In this document: piece after piece, positions 9,305-21,705 of the stretch
How positions within the stretch are numbered: position 1 is the stretch's first letter
How the letters are laid out: each line of letters starts with the position of its first letter
Origin: Azolla caroliniana
Lineage: Eukaryota > Polypodiophyta
Direction of reading: 5' to 3'
DNA length: 64,000 bases
Assembly: GCA_043228905.1 (NCBI GenBank)
Contig: JBHGNT010000009.1
Location: 3,720,001 to 3,784,000, forward strand
Notes under the pieces: generated by a model
Database searches by the model: none
What the model saw: only the letters and a program-made list of their open reading frames with translations
What the model was told of the DNA's origin: nothing
Translations under genes and position numbers: made by a program

Positions 9305-9740
9305 CATCTTTTATTGATTTATCCATCCATTTTATTTTAAATTCTCGGATTTCTTTAGTACGTAATTTTTTTGTTTTACCATTGAGAATTCTTTCTGGTA
9401 CATGTGGTTTAGAAGATAATTCTTCAGAAGTAACCAGAGTTTCAGTTGTAACTGTATTGTCGCCAGAACCTAGAAGTTCTTTTAGACGACTCACATGAAA
9501 AACTAGATGAATTTCCACACCATCGGGAAGAGCGAGATGATAGGCTAATGACCCAATGCATTTGAGGACTGCAAAAGCTCCACAAAACCATGGGGCTAAC
9601 TTAGCGCACTTACCCTTAGACAATGTCTTAGAATTGTGAGGTACACGTAAAAATACCTTCTGTCCAAGGTTGAATACAGGAGGTTGCCTATGATGATCGG
9701 CATAAAAATACGCTCTATCTTGAGCTGTTTTTATATTATC
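9305..9740 (-). pseudogene. Gypsy-1 pol C-terminus (chromodomain-type tail), cut by M1
   Basis: The minus strand reads AKLAPWFCGAFAVLK, then HLVFHVSRLKELLG and EFKIKWMDKSIKDAT, which is the integrase C-terminal and chromodomain-like end of Ty3/gypsy pol. It stops at the M1 right TIR. The remaining codons lie at 1616-1547. An open frame continues past 9305 into M1 by chance and should not be read as protein. Confidence 0.85.
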
Positions 9741-11349
9741 TCATGCAATATGCAACATATCTTGCATATCCCGAAGAAAGTTTTGCGTACTTCGCAACTC
9801 ATCATGATGTATATTAACATCAATCGGGGCTTGTGGCTGAAAACCATACATCAACATAAAAGGACTATATCCCGTCGATGTATGCTTGGAGTTGTTATAA
9901 GAAAACTCCAAATTTGGGAGATAACGTTCCCATTTTGTTGGTTTTGTACCAACATATGCTCGAAGCATGTCCTCAATAATTTCATTTACTCGTTCTGTCT
10001 GTCATGCTCAATGTAGTTTCTAACTTCTTAAAGACTTGCATCCAGAAGTCACTAGTAAACTTTGGATCTCGATAACTCACGACATCCATCGGTAACCCAT
10101 AAAAACAAAATAACTCGTCAACGAATTGGTAAACCAATTCAGGAGCTGTTACCGTGGTTTTCGTAGCAATAAATCTGACCAATTTAGTTAGTCTGTCAAC
10201 CACAACCCAGATAGCATCATGGCCTTTTTGGGTGCGAGGAAGGCTAACAATAAAATCCATGGATATACTTTCCCACTTATTATTGGGAATGTCCAACGGA
10301 TGTAAAAGTCTTGCGGCTTTAAGTCGATCGGCTTTGTTAACCTAACATTGGTGACATTTTGTCACATAGCTATGTATGTCATGACGCATCTTAGGCCAAT
10401 AAAATTGAGTGGAGATGAGAACGAGTGTACGATGTATTCCAGGGTGCCCCCAAAGGGTGCATCATGGCATTAAAAAAGAATTCTCTTTTTTACCTCAGGC
10501 AAATCTGGAACACAAACCTTCCCATTACGGTAGAGCGGATTGTTAGCAATGTGGAAGTATTCCTTCGAGGATGTGGTGGTGTCTGATCCAGACTCAACTC
10601 TTGCCCAGTATTTCGCAAAATAGTTGTCATCACGATACTTTCCTCGAAGGTGATCATAAAGATGTGATGTTATTTCATTGAAGCTAAGCATGTTAACTTC
10701 ACGGATGCGACTTAGTGCATCAGTGACAGTGTTGATGGAACCTTTACGATATCGTATGGAAAAATCAGATGAGATCAGCCCATCGTGCCTTACAACCTTT
10801 CAGGTCTTGTTGGTCACAAAAATATTTCAAGAACTTCTGGTCCGTAGTTACCACAAAATGATTTCCATAAAGATAATGGCGCCATGTTTTGAGCGCATGT
10901 ATAACTACAAATAACTCCTTTTCTTGAACGGTATACCGAAATTGAGCAGAATCAAGTTTCTTACTCTCTAATGTTATTGGTTTACCATCTTGATATAAGA
11001 CAGCACCTATAGCATAATCGCTTGCATCGGTTTCAACCTCAAAAGGTTTTGAAGGATCGGGTAAAAGAAGTGAAGGAGCCTTGCACACCAGGTCCTTGAG
11101 TTTCTTAAAGGCGAGGTCTAGTGTAGCATTCCAGACAATAGGTTTTGTAGACTTACACATTTGACCTTTTAGAAGATCAGTAAACGGCGTTGTCAATTGG
11201 GAGTAATTACGAAGGGATTTTCGCAAAAACCCAACAAAACCAAGGAATGATTGAACTTCTCGAATATTCCGAAGAGTGGGCCAAAGCTTGATTTTCTCGA
11301 TGCGAGAAGAATCAATTTCAACTCCTCGTTTGGTTATGAGATGTCCAAG
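9741..11349 (-). pseudogene. Gypsy-1 RNase H and integrase
   Basis: RNase H: VETDASDYAIGAVL (catalytic Asp), TVQEKELFVVIHAL (Glu) and VTTDQKFLKYF near 11060-10800. Integrase core: [32 protein letters not shown] (Asp) and VSYRDPKFTSDFW (Asp) at about 10262-10050; YNNSKHTSTGYSPFMLMYG at about 9900-9850. Several stops and frameshifts separate these blocks, for example near 10700-10760 and 10000. The pieces follow the usual order with no large gap. Nonfunctional in this copy. Confidence 0.9.
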
Positions 11350-12591
11350 CTAATTAATTGATTTCTTGAAGAACTCACATTTTGAGATCTTCGCATAAAA
11401 CTGTTTGTCACGCAATGTTTGTAAAACAAAGCAGACATGTTTAGCATGTTCTTGTAATGTACGGCTATAAACTAAAATATCATCCAAGAAAATAACGACA
11501 AATTTTCCAAGTTGTTCTTGGAAAGTGTCATTCATTTCTTGTTGAAATGTAGCCAGAGCATTGGTCAAACCAAAAGGCATAACCAAAAACTCATAATGGC
11601 CATAGCGCATACAAAATGTCGTTTTAGGAACATCGTCCTCACTTATACGAATTTGATGGTAGCCAGTACGGAGATCAAGTTTCGTAAAATACCGAGCTCC
11701 CTGGAGACGGTCAATTAGATCGTTAGCCCGGGCCAATGGATACGAATTCTTGATCGTCACTTTATTCAAACGTCGGTAATTAATACACATACGCCATGTG
11801 CCCTCTTTCTTTTTAACCAAGAGAACTAGTGCACCCCATGGAGATTTACTATAATGTATATAACCCATTCGTAAATAGTCCTTGAGTTGCTTAAATACCT
11901 CATCCTCTTTGGATCGACTTAAGCGATAAGGAGGTATACTTATTGGTGCAACGCCAAGTACAATATCTATACGATGGTCTATATTATGTTTAGGAGGCAA
12001 CCCATCTGGTAGTTCACTCGGAAAAACATCACGAAAATCATTTAAGATTTCATTAAGTTGTTGTTGTTCAAAATATGTTAATTGAACCAAGACATTATCG
12101 ATATTGTAAACGTGAATGTTCGGATCAAGTACACAATAAAATAGAGTAGAACAAGACAACTCAAATATTGATGGAGAGGAAACAACCGAGAGGAATTGCT
12201 TTTTTACACATTGAATAAAATGAGTACAATCATTCAGTACAAATGTTCTTGAATGATGAACCCAATCAATAGATAAAGAAGAGTTTTTATTATAGAACCA
12301 TGGATAACCCAGTATTACATCAGTGGTACAAAGATTCATTACATGGAAGTCTACTTCCTCTATATAAGTATCAATAGAAATTCGTAATGAATGAATCGCC
12401 ATGTTGATGTATTGTACTCTTCCATCAGCCAAGTGCACCGTATAGGTGTGATCACTTACGGTGGGTTGGATTCCCCATATCTGAACCAAACGATCATTCA
12501 CAAAGTTGTGTGAGCTTCCCGAATCAAACAAAAATTGTACGGGAGATCCATTGATATACTCGTTTGCACGTAGTAAATCATTGGGACCCAA
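11350..12591 (-). pseudogene. Gypsy-1 protease and reverse transcriptase
   Basis: 413 codons open until a TAG at 11350-11352, after which the same frame continues into LGHLITKRGVEID. Protease: [11 protein letters not shown] (Asp-Ser-Gly active site) about 35 residues in, and [59 protein letters not shown] and [13 protein letters not shown] (catalytic LDD). These are Ty3/gypsy hallmarks. Only the single stop interrupts this half of pol, so it is the best-preserved part of the element. Confidence 0.93.
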
Positions 12592-12619
12592 TACATAGTG
12601 AAGGAAAGAACATTGACAA

Positions 12620-13755
12620 TTACTTAAATGATGTGTATAGACCTAGTAAAGGACATTAGGAATATGACCTTTATGGTCTGCAGCTTTAGCTTTGCTATTG
12701 TGCTCTTTCCGTTGGAGCTTTCGACATTGCTCTTTTGTATGACCCTTCTTTTTGCAGAATACGCAAAAATGATGTTGTCGCTTACAATCGCAATCCATGA
12801 ATTCGTTGGGTGTCTTGCATTTCCTAGCGAAATCAGTTCTTGCTAGTATCCATGACCGTTGAATAGGAACATTAAACTGAAAGCCCAAATGAAATGAGCG
12901 ACTGCTTAGTCCCGAGCGCTTCGTTGAGTTTGTTGTGTTCTTCTTCGAAGTGCGTTGATAGTGAAGAACTATTTCAACGGCCTCTTCGAAGGATTTTGGA
13001 TCCTTATCGTGCTCTATCCAGTGATAGTTCAAATTGGGGATGCCAGTGACAAAACAAGTTATTAACCAATTGTCCCCTTCTAGACCCAATATTTGGATTT
13101 GGGTTCTAGCATGGTGGACATAGTTTTCTAGCGAAGAAAATTTCCAGCTAGAGAGGTTTGTTAAAGCTTGAGTTGCCTAGGTTCGAGAGGGAGGTTGCAG
13201 AAATTGGCCCTTAAAAACTATGACAAAATTTGTACAGGTATCGGGCAATTTCCCCAAAGTTCAGAGCCCACGCCACCAGGCGGCGGCCTTACCCCCTAGT
13301 TCTCAGCCGACATATGCAATCTTCGTACTATCTGGCGTGGGATAGACCTCAAAATGAGACTCCCATCTGCCCAGCCACGTGCAAATTGCTTCTTCGGTTC
13401 TTTCCTTTTTTTCTCCGGTAAATGGCTTAACGACAAACGATGGTTCACCTTGTCGCTCATCAGGTCTATTAGTCTCACGTTGTAAACTAATGACACGTGC
13501 CTCGAGAGCACTTTGAGATTGCCAAAGTTCGGTCATCTATTGAGCGGTGAAACTAAGGTATTGGCTTATTTGTGAAAAATACATCTCAATGGACATTTGT
13601 CTAGGAGGATTTTCTTGAGTTCCTTCCACTTGAGCGGATGACATCGGGTCGTTATTTTGACCCATGGAATGATTATTTCTGGCAAAGAAATAGGATAAGG
13701 TTAGACAAATAGTCATAACATCATGTCGTGATGTAAACATATTATGGGCAAACAT
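12620..13755 (-). pseudogene. Gypsy-1 gag
   Basis: The minus-strand reading begins near MGQNNDPMSSAQVEG and continues TWLGRWESHFEVYP, ELGGKAAAWWRGL (after a stop at about 13300), TGIPNLNYHWIEHDKD and a zinc knuckle CVFCKKKGHTKEQC near 12750. The order matches gag of gypsy-2 (46035-46890) block for block. Several stops and frame changes occur between 13540 and 13090. The knuckle marks the nucleocapsid part. Confidence 0.85.
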
Positions 13756-15253
13756 TAATCGATATCATGATCTCACGTCAATACCCCTCTAGACGTTGAG
13801 ATGAGGTTGAAGATCAGGTTACTATGGTAACACAAAGGTGTTTTAAAAACCATGGGGGTAACAAATTAATGTCTTTCCCTAATCTCTATATCGATTTTTT
13901 CATGGCGGCTCCCCGAGGCTCAGCCATGTATGTACGCATCATGAATAGTTTATACACGGAAAAAATGTTAACAATAAACTATGTTTTGGTGCCCACATAT
14001 GTGGTTTCGGCTCTTTAAGTCCTATTATGAGGACCCCGAAGTGCACTTAGACCTCAAGTCTAAACATGTGTTATAGTCATATGTATCAACGATGTTCTAC
14101 GGTCTTGGTCATATTTGAACTCGAGACCTCGAGAACAAATGCATTAAACACTTGAGCTAACCAAATAGGTTGCTCTTATTCCCCCCTCATTTACACAAAC
14201 TATGTTGGTACGTTACCTAACCTCAAGTCTCATAATTACGATGGCATACGCCAAAGTGAAACCTAATGGTCAAGCCAAATGAGCCCTCTTTTCGTAGTAG
14301 GTCCACGTGGCCCATCACATGGTTACGTCATTACGAATGCCTTTCGTAAGAATGATCTCATGGTGGCATCGTATCCATGTAATGAGGGAGGGATGTTGGA
14401 TATGTGTGTCCTAGGAGCGACCTCACATGAAGTGGGTCAAGCCCTATGTTCTCACCATCATCGTGGCTATGAGCATTTTGTTATGTAACGAAATCGAAGT
14501 GACAAACAGGGATATCAACAAAAAAATTGTTGAAAAAAGGATGGTGACTACGCCATTCTCACAAAAACGTGAGGATGGCCACCAAGATCCTTTCCCCGAA
14601 AAGGACAACATTCGATATAGAAATTACGTTATAACTAACATACACATATGTATATTTATCACACATACATGATCAAATACGTATACACGTGACCACATAT
14701 GCGTATATTAAGAAAAATCACAACATCAAATAGCCAACATACGATGAAATCGAGACACGTAATCGAGGCATATAGCCTCTACGCACACAAAACATCCAAT
14801 AATAAGGGTTAATCATAATACGCAATTGAGGTATTGACCTCTTACGCATACGACACCAAACGCATATCATTTACAAAAAATCGAGGTATTGACCTCATAC
14901 GCATACGTAACATATGTATGTGAACGTAATACGCAATTGAGGTATTAACCTCGTACGCATACAACACTAATCACATATTAAATATATGTCAAATGAGGTA
15001 TTGACCTCATACACATGTGAACGTTTTATACAACCAATTAATTACCACTACAGCATCATTGAATCAATGAATAAATAAATAAACCATATTGACCATATAC
15101 ATGATTAGAAGGGAGAAGAAAAAATAGAAAACAAAACAAGAAAGATTACCGAAGTTCCTTTGTTGATTGTTGTTTGGAACAAGGTTGACTGCACGTTGAT
15201 CGATCACCATCCATCAAGAAGACAAAACCAACAAAAGAAACATTAGAACATGA
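13756..15253 (-). other. Gypsy-1 5' leader
   Basis: About 1.5 kb between PBS and gag without convincing coding frames. It holds the small hairpin repeat array at 14760-15015. Long leaders are usual in plant gypsy elements. Confidence 0.65.
14760..15015. repeat. Array of five short hairpin repeats in the gypsy-1 leader
   Basis: GAGG-N6-CCTC stems (GAGGTATTGACCTC or near variants) occur at about 14764, 14829, 14883, 14938 and 14995, each followed by TACGCAYAC-like sequence. The spacing of about 55-65 bp shows a degenerate tandem array. The stems are kept despite sequence drift. Confidence 0.75.
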
Positions 15254-15265
15254 GCTCTGATACCA
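15254..15265 (-). promoter_or_regulatory. Primer binding site of gypsy-1 (initiator tRNA-Met)
   Basis: Minus strand TGGTATCAGAGC, two bases inside the 5' LTR. It is complementary to the 3' end of plant initiator tRNA-Met, the usual primer of such elements. Confidence 0.9.
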
Positions 15266-15267
15266 AC

Positions 15268-15606
15268 TATTAGAGATATGATCTAATGTAAGCGTATGAT
15301 AAGGAGAAAATAATGATAGATAGATAGAAAGGAGAGAGAAAAAGAAGGGTATCGATCCACCCGACCACCCCCGAGCGAAGGGATCGAGACGGACTCGAGC
15401 CTCGATCGGCGTACCATACCACCGTCGTGGTGTCGATTCGTACCTAGTGTTGGCGCGCACTTGGCCTAATGGGTTGTCTCAATCCCGAGGATTAAAAGTA
15501 ATCCTCCCCTTCTTTACACTCTCGTTTAACCCTCACACTTATCCACGTGGCTAGAATACTACGGTAAATTCTCACCACGGGATATTATATGGTCATGCCC
15601 ATAACA
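15268..15606 (-). repeat. 5' LTR of gypsy-1 (339 bp, internal deletion)
   Basis: Aligns to 1073-1532 end to end except for about 120 bp missing after GGCGCGC (about 15457). The deleted part includes the TATA-like segment (TTATTTATAG, about 1347) present in the other LTR. Confidence 0.9.
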
Positions 15607-15862
15607 TATATGGTCCATCATTATGCCTTCGCGATGAAGGTAACGGCCGAACAAGAGCCCGAGAGCTCTATCGAAGCAACTCATGACCCATGATGGGTGA
15701 AAGCAGTCAACCCAAGCCTTCGTCATAGGCTTGATGGGGAGGAACTGAAATTCCCACAAAAATACCGACGTCGAAAGCCGAACAGAAGCCGACATCGAAA
15801 GCCGGACAACGCCAAAAGCAAAACCAGATGTTGGACGCCTCACACTTGAGCTTGAGGGGGCG
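15607..15862 (+). pseudogene. Copia pol fragment, continuation right of gypsy-1
   Basis: After the duplicated TATAT the reading resumes as HHYAFAMKVTAEQEPESS, then IEATHDP*WVKAVN, the start of copia RT. It loses homology soon after about 15715, so most of the RT/RNase H is deleted and the fragment passes straight to a 3' end. A purine-rich TTGAGCTTGAGGGGG lies just before the LTR start. Confidence 0.85.
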
Positions 15863-16300
15863 TGTTGAGATATCAAGCTCAACTAGATTTAGTTAGTTAG
15901 TCAACACACATAACTTAGTAGTTACCTAGATAGAATCTAGTGTGTTGACCTTAAAGCCTTAAGTAGGATTTTGTACTTGAGTGGGATACATTGTACATCC
16001 TCCACTCCCATGATCATTTAATATAGGACTTACACCTTTGTACCTATATTCTACTACACATTTGCACATGAGATGTATATATACCTCAATGTGGGTATTT
16101 TTATATTTGATGATGCTTTTTAATATACACTCTCGTTAATCATCCTCCATTTATATTATTGTTCATAAGTGTAACTTCCTCTCTCTCTTCCTCTCACACA
16201 GATACACACATATCACATAATCTTCTGTTGCTTAACTTAATCACATAGTTAGGTACTAATTAACCCTTGCTTAATTACCTAATTCTTGACATTTCTTTAT
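15863..16300 (+). repeat. Copia 3' LTR (right boundary uncertain)
   Basis: Starts TGTTGAGATATC right after a polypurine tract, as a copia 3' LTR should. A TATA-like ATGTATATATACC is at about 16072. The matching 5' LTR lies outside the window, so the right end is estimated. Confidence 0.6.
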
Positions 16301-16319
16301 TCCTGATAATTAATGCAGG

Positions 16320-16875
16320 TTGCCTCTTCTCCTAGGGATCAACAATATGGGGGTTCTCCATTCTAGTCTCTTGTTGTATGAGGCAAATTTTGCTTCAGAG
16401 GCTATGACAATCATCAACAAGCATCTAATTTCTCTCTCCCCTTTTCGGCAACCTCACAAGCAAATGCGTGTATCCCATGTATGGACACAGTATCTACAGT
16501 CACATTATGGATCTTATGGAAGTATCATTGTAAAAGATTATATATTGCTCTTATGGAAGTATCCATAATTCCTCTTCTCTCAGATATATTGCCTAAATTA
16601 TGGGAGAGATTATTAGCGGTAGTGCGTGGGCAATATATCAATATGACAGGCTCTTCGGAGGTTGTTCTTAAGAAAAGGAAAAATTTACTACAATTATGGA
16701 GGAAGTTGCTTTTGTTCACAGTCTCCTCTCAAGGACCGATCTGGAAATATCATCACCCTTGGTCCTTACCCTGACCATCTCTTTTGTATATAACATTCTC
16801 CGATTGTACATTTTGTAGCATTCCAGTGATTTTCTCAATACTAATGAAGGAAATCTTTTGGAAATAATAATAATA
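16320..16875 (+). pseudogene. LINE (L1-type) 3'-terminal fragment
   Basis: The frame at about 16480-16774 reads VSTVTLWILWKYHCKR... and SEVVLKKRKNLLQLWRKLL, matching the extreme C-terminus of the LINE at 51835-52392 (ISSITLWVLWTSRCRR, SDVVLQKKEVFKKTWERM). It ends in an AATAAT-type tail at 16863-16877, as expected for a 5'-truncated LINE. The N-terminal part and the RT are absent. Confidence 0.75.
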
Positions 16876-19800
16876 ATCTCCTTCGTGACCTTTGCAATCC
16901 AAACTCGGCAAAGTAATCACAAAGGTAGAAAACCAACAAAAGGTGATGAGCTCTATGAAAAACAAATCGTAAACTATCTAAGTTGCGGGGTTGATTTAAG
17001 AATAATGGTCAAGTTTGCATGTCATACATGTATTGATTCTTTTAGTTCAAGTACAAAAATTCTCTTTGAAGGTTTGAAGTCTTGTGACAAATCTTCAAAT
17101 AACGTGTTATAGCTACTTTTACATCATGACTACTGCTCACCACCTTGTCGATCATTATACATCTTGAAAAGATTCCTAAGAGATGTTGAAATTGATGGAC
17201 TTAAAACATTTTGTTTCATTGATTTACCAACATTTAAATTAGCCCATGTTAAAAAGTTATTGTGTGTAAGCTCTTTCAAATTCCATTGAAACTAGTCCAT
17301 ATTTTGGAAAGTGCAACCAAATTCCATGAGAATATCAAAGATTGGATCCATAATACACCGTAAGAAAGAACATAACTTCTCATATTTTTGTCCTCAAAGT
17401 AATTGTTCACAATCATGGCATGTCACGTATGATGATGCTCTATGATGGCTTTTCCCTCATAATTCTATAGAAAAAATGAACAAGAACTAAAAGGTTTTGC
17501 TCCAAAGAAATTTCTTTTGAGGATATTCTTGGAATATAATGATGGGGTTAGAGATAGGAAAAACAAACCAATGTTTCAAAAACTTTCCTTTAGGACTCAT
17601 CCATTATGAATGTGGCTTTTGAACTATGAAGCTTGTCATTGGTCGAACATCATTTGTCAAGAAGCAATAATATCATCTAGAGTCCAGTCTATTCCGCAAA
17701 ATATATAAATTGTCTTATTTGTTCTAGACAATGACAATATAAGAGGAAATGAAATAGTAACGTGTCTTAACTTTCATGGAATTTTCAAGCAAAGTTAATG
17801 CCACGAGCTAATCTTGAGTTTTTTATAGACATTATGTGTAAGTTTATAAAAGATGTCAATAAAAAGAACGAGTCAAGGACAATGGAGCCATGAGGCATTT
17901 TTTAGCTAGACATTAAATAAGAGTAGTTACAGACTTAAACACGAGGGTTCGAGTAAATGCATGTCTTATCAACATTTTATAATGTTTGGAAAATTGAATG
18001 AACTAGTGTAATGCATGAACTTGTATAACCACCAAAGCAAATTTGTAATTACTTCATGGTCCATGTATTGAATTGTATACTGACATAGACCATACAATCG
18101 AACTTTTATAGAGTAGAGAGAGACAAGAAACCATTAATGTGTATTACTTTCAATTGAATGCAATAATGATGGGATATGTGAAAGATATAACATCGCGTCT
18201 ACATCTTAGCTTTAATTATCAATCCTTTATTAAAAGGAGAACTAGATGCACTTTTTTATAAAAGGAAACGGTGCTAGAATACATTTAATGAAGAGATATT
18301 GTGGGTTTACAAAAGAGGCCGTGATGACCGGTCTTATGAGGGGAAAATGATATGCAATAGTGTGCACCACAAGGTACCAACTAAGTGGAAGCAAACTTAA
18401 GAAAGACTCCACTGACATAGGGAGGATGCCAATGAACCTCATAGGAAGTTTCACGCATTTGTTTTCGGGTTTGAAACTATTTAGTAAGATGATATCATGT
18501 CAAGTTAATGACCATAGCATATCACTTCGTCTAGTAAGGGCTAGGGTGTGGTTGGGTTAAGGACCAAGGTGTTCAACTCACAAAGGTCCCTATGTTCAAT
18601 ATCTATTGAGGGGCGCCCCACATGTTGGTGTATGGATGTTGATGAATATGCACAAAACTACGTTTTTTGCATCTAGTAACAATTAATCAACTAATGCTTC
18701 ACCATCCATCATGTATATTCGAATGATCGTTATTGGTAATGGGTCTAGCTTCATCAACAATAGAGAATGCAACCTTGCGCATGACACATGAGAGAATGAT
18801 TGAAGTGTATCAGCGTTGACATATATGTTGTGACATGGTCTTCTTCGGGCTCAACTGTACAAGTGGGATGTGAAGGTTGTGTATGGCTTTGCCAATACTT
18901 CATAATATTAATCACGTACATTAACGAAGAGCATGATAATGGCCCATTCCTCTCATTCAAGTTTCAAACGACTAAGTAGCTAGGCATTACATTTTTTGGG
19001 AAGTAAAAGTAAAAAGGCAAATAAATAAGGGATCAATGAGGGTGTTAGTATGTAACGCTTCAAGCAAAAAGTAAGGGAATTAGAAAGAGGATATGTAGAG
19101 CAAACTAGTGAAAGTTTATTTGAGCTGAAACATGGCTTATAGTTATGCCTAAGAAAACAAAATTGGCTAATATTTCATGCAAAGAGTCTACCCTATCAAG
19201 GTGCAACAATAAATAAGAGGAGTTCCTTAGGCACCTCCTCTTGAGTGATGCTTAACGAGATTTCCACCACCACTTACCTGCCTTTGGAACACTAGTAAAG
19301 CTAGTAATGTTTCAAGTGTCAAGATGTTCGATATTGGGTGAAGAGAATTGTGTTCCCACTAACCCACCCTTGGAATAGAGTTAAACCTAGTGACGCTCAA
19401 AGTTTTTAGAGATCTGGAATACAATGCTTAAAAAGAACAAATTGGTCATAGTAAAAATAAATAAACAAATTGACAATGTATTAAGCATTATATCATACAT
19501 GTGCGAAAGAAGACCCAATAGTCATGGGCAATATACATGAAGGGGATTTCAATTTTGTTTGGAATTAGTTAGAATTGTGTTAACTGAGTTTCAATTCCTA
19601 TTAAAAACTTACTCTTCACTTGAAGTGGGTTATTTATATTTACGCATTGATCTAGATGCTAAAATGTTTCGAGTCACTTTTGATTAAGTCATTGAATGTA
19701 CATGCAATGTAATGTAGGAATACATTAAATTGTTAGAGTATATAATATAATGTAATTAAAATTAAGGTACAACTCCTTGGATTGAAGACGGATAGGTTAC

Positions 19801-20404
19801 TAGCCCATCAACCAATGATTTAATCCCCTCTTTGACAATGATAAAAGGAGGTTTGATCATGCTTTCCTCACATTGAAGATATTCTCCTTAAAAAAAATGC
19901 CAGTAAGTCTATTAAGAAGTGTAGAATCTAAGGATTCAATCAATTTTAATTTCTTACATCTAAGGACGTGAAATTGATCCATCAAGTGCATGCATGCAAT
20001 TATGTCACACTTTTCGTCATATCTCTAAGGAGACTCATTTGATGCGAGTTATGTTCGTAACAACGACACATGCATGGTATAAAGTTTGTATAATTTATCC
20101 AGAAATGTACACGCGCACGCATTCATGTTTTGCCTTCGAGGGCATGGAAACATGCGCGTCGAATTAGAAGCTCCGCAGTTTAAATGACCCACTTACCCCA
20201 GTAGGTGAAGGGAGAAAGAAGCAAACAAGGAAACTAAATTTCCCACACCTAGAGAGCCCAACAAAGTTAGTACTGATCATGGTGGGGGAGGTGGGTAATG
20301 AATGAACATCTCTCGAATATGAAGAAATGAGCTTCCGACCGATGAGGCGAGATATATACCGAAAACGTAACCCCAATCCAAGTTTATATCCACTTGCCGA
20401 CATC
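16876..20404. other. Intergenic, nothing recognised
   Basis: AT-rich. The only open frames are short and have no recognisable motif, and I see no repeat family shared with the rest of the window. Confidence 0.6.
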
Positions 20405-20572
20405 AATCATACGTACATACATACATACACAAACACACATACATATACATACATACATACATACATTGATATACATATACGGACATACATTGCATACATA
20501 TACATACATATGTACATAAACATACTGGCATACATACATACATACATACATACATACATACATACAAAAGGA
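20405..20572. repeat. ATAC/ACAT tetranucleotide microsatellite
   Basis: Interrupted CATA repeats over about 165 bp. They produce an open frame of Tyr-Ile-His repeats that is not a gene. Confidence 0.9.
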
Positions 20573-21705
20573 ATATTCACAAGCTAAGGCACTTACTACA
20601 TCAACTTAAGCTAAAGCAAAAAAAAGAAAAGAGTGTGTACAACTCTCTCTTGTTTGATGTACGTATCTCTCATTTCAGATGGCCCATTTACTCTGGTCTA
20701 ATATATCTATCTTTCTTTCTATCTATCAATCCATCCATCCATCCATCTGAATCTGTATTATGTAAAAGAAACAGAAGAATTCCTCCATTGATTTTCTGTC
20801 ACTAGTAGAAAGATGTTAGGCGACTTTAAAGGAGGAACTTTACTCCTCTTGGCGGCTTTCATACACAAGGGTATTTTATTCTTCGGTAGGACATTGGTCC
20901 ACAAGGATTGATCGATAATATCTACACAGTGTTAGCCCACAGAAACAGGGTATTATGACAGTTCCATTGAAAAAACGCTTCCCATTTTGTCTTGATTTCG
21001 ACATATTATGACTCCAGGATGAGATTTTAAGGCCTCCATCATATTATGTTTTAATGCGTAGTAGGATTTACTCATACTGACATTTGTGCTCTTCCACAAA
21101 CTACATAAATTTGGTCACGAGACAAGCTCTCGAAAATCAGGATTAAACAAATAATTAACCAACCTTGAGCAATAAGAATTACGAGCATTTTGATTACGAA
21201 GGATAAGTTGATTACTGCTTTCTTCTCTCAAATTCAAAATATAAATCCCCATTGCACTCATCCGGAGAGATTAGGGGCACTGACCGCAACTCCTATTCTT
21301 TAGTGTCAATAAGAATGCAAAGGCAGTTTCAATGAATGGAATGGCTCATAACCAAACGTCCAATCAATCAATATTATTAAGCAAATTAAGTTAATCGATT
21401 ATTTGGTCAATGGAGTGGAGGATTTGGGTTTTACTTTAAATCTCTCCATTAATCAATCCATTGATTTTTGGGGAACAGCCATTTGTTCTTTGTGGTACCA
21501 AGTCCAACATCATCATAAATGGTGATGGTGGCAATTTACTTACCAATGGAGAAAGAAATCATAAAGAAGGCCTCTGGATTAATGGCAAAAAAAATGTACA
21601 AAACGATGAGTGATTATCATCATTATAGAAAAGAAACAAGTGGAAATGTAAATTTTTTGGATCCTTCCATATGATTGATCCAAAAGCTTACCATATGGTT
21701 CTTCA
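20573..21705. other. 3' flank of the CFL1-like gene, nothing else recognised
   Basis: Noncoding. Includes a CTAT/CCAT microsatellite at about 20703-20750. The 3' UTR of the downstream minus-strand gene lies in its right part, but no polyadenylation site could be fixed. Confidence 0.5.

Larger units (their letters stand above)
1073..15606 (-). mobile_element. Gypsy-1, complete Ty3/gypsy (chromodomain-type) LTR retrotransposon, nested in copia and host to M1
   Basis: Read on the minus strand the order is 5' LTR (15606-15268), PBS for initiator tRNA-Met, leader, gag, protease, RT, RNase H, integrase, chromodomain-type C-terminus, polypurine tract and 3' LTR (1532-1073). This is the Ty3/gypsy gene order. 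The 5-bp duplication TATAT brackets it. The LTRs differ at roughly 5-9 percent of compared sites by eye, and the 5' LTR also lacks about 120 bp, so it is not a recent insertion. Coding regions contain stops. About 7.7 kb of its span (1617-9300) is the M1 DNA element, inserted in the last codons of pol. Confidence 0.93.

Noticed and set aside
9129-9623. Open frame of 164 codons on the minus strand ending in a basic stretch
   Set aside because: It is a chance fusion of the gypsy-1 pol tail (9623-9305) with M1 sequence beyond the TIR; the basic tail is translation of the transposon end.
20327-20587. Open frame of Tyr-Ile-His-Thr repeats
   Set aside because: Direct translation of a CATA microsatellite; no start context, no homologue type, not a gene.
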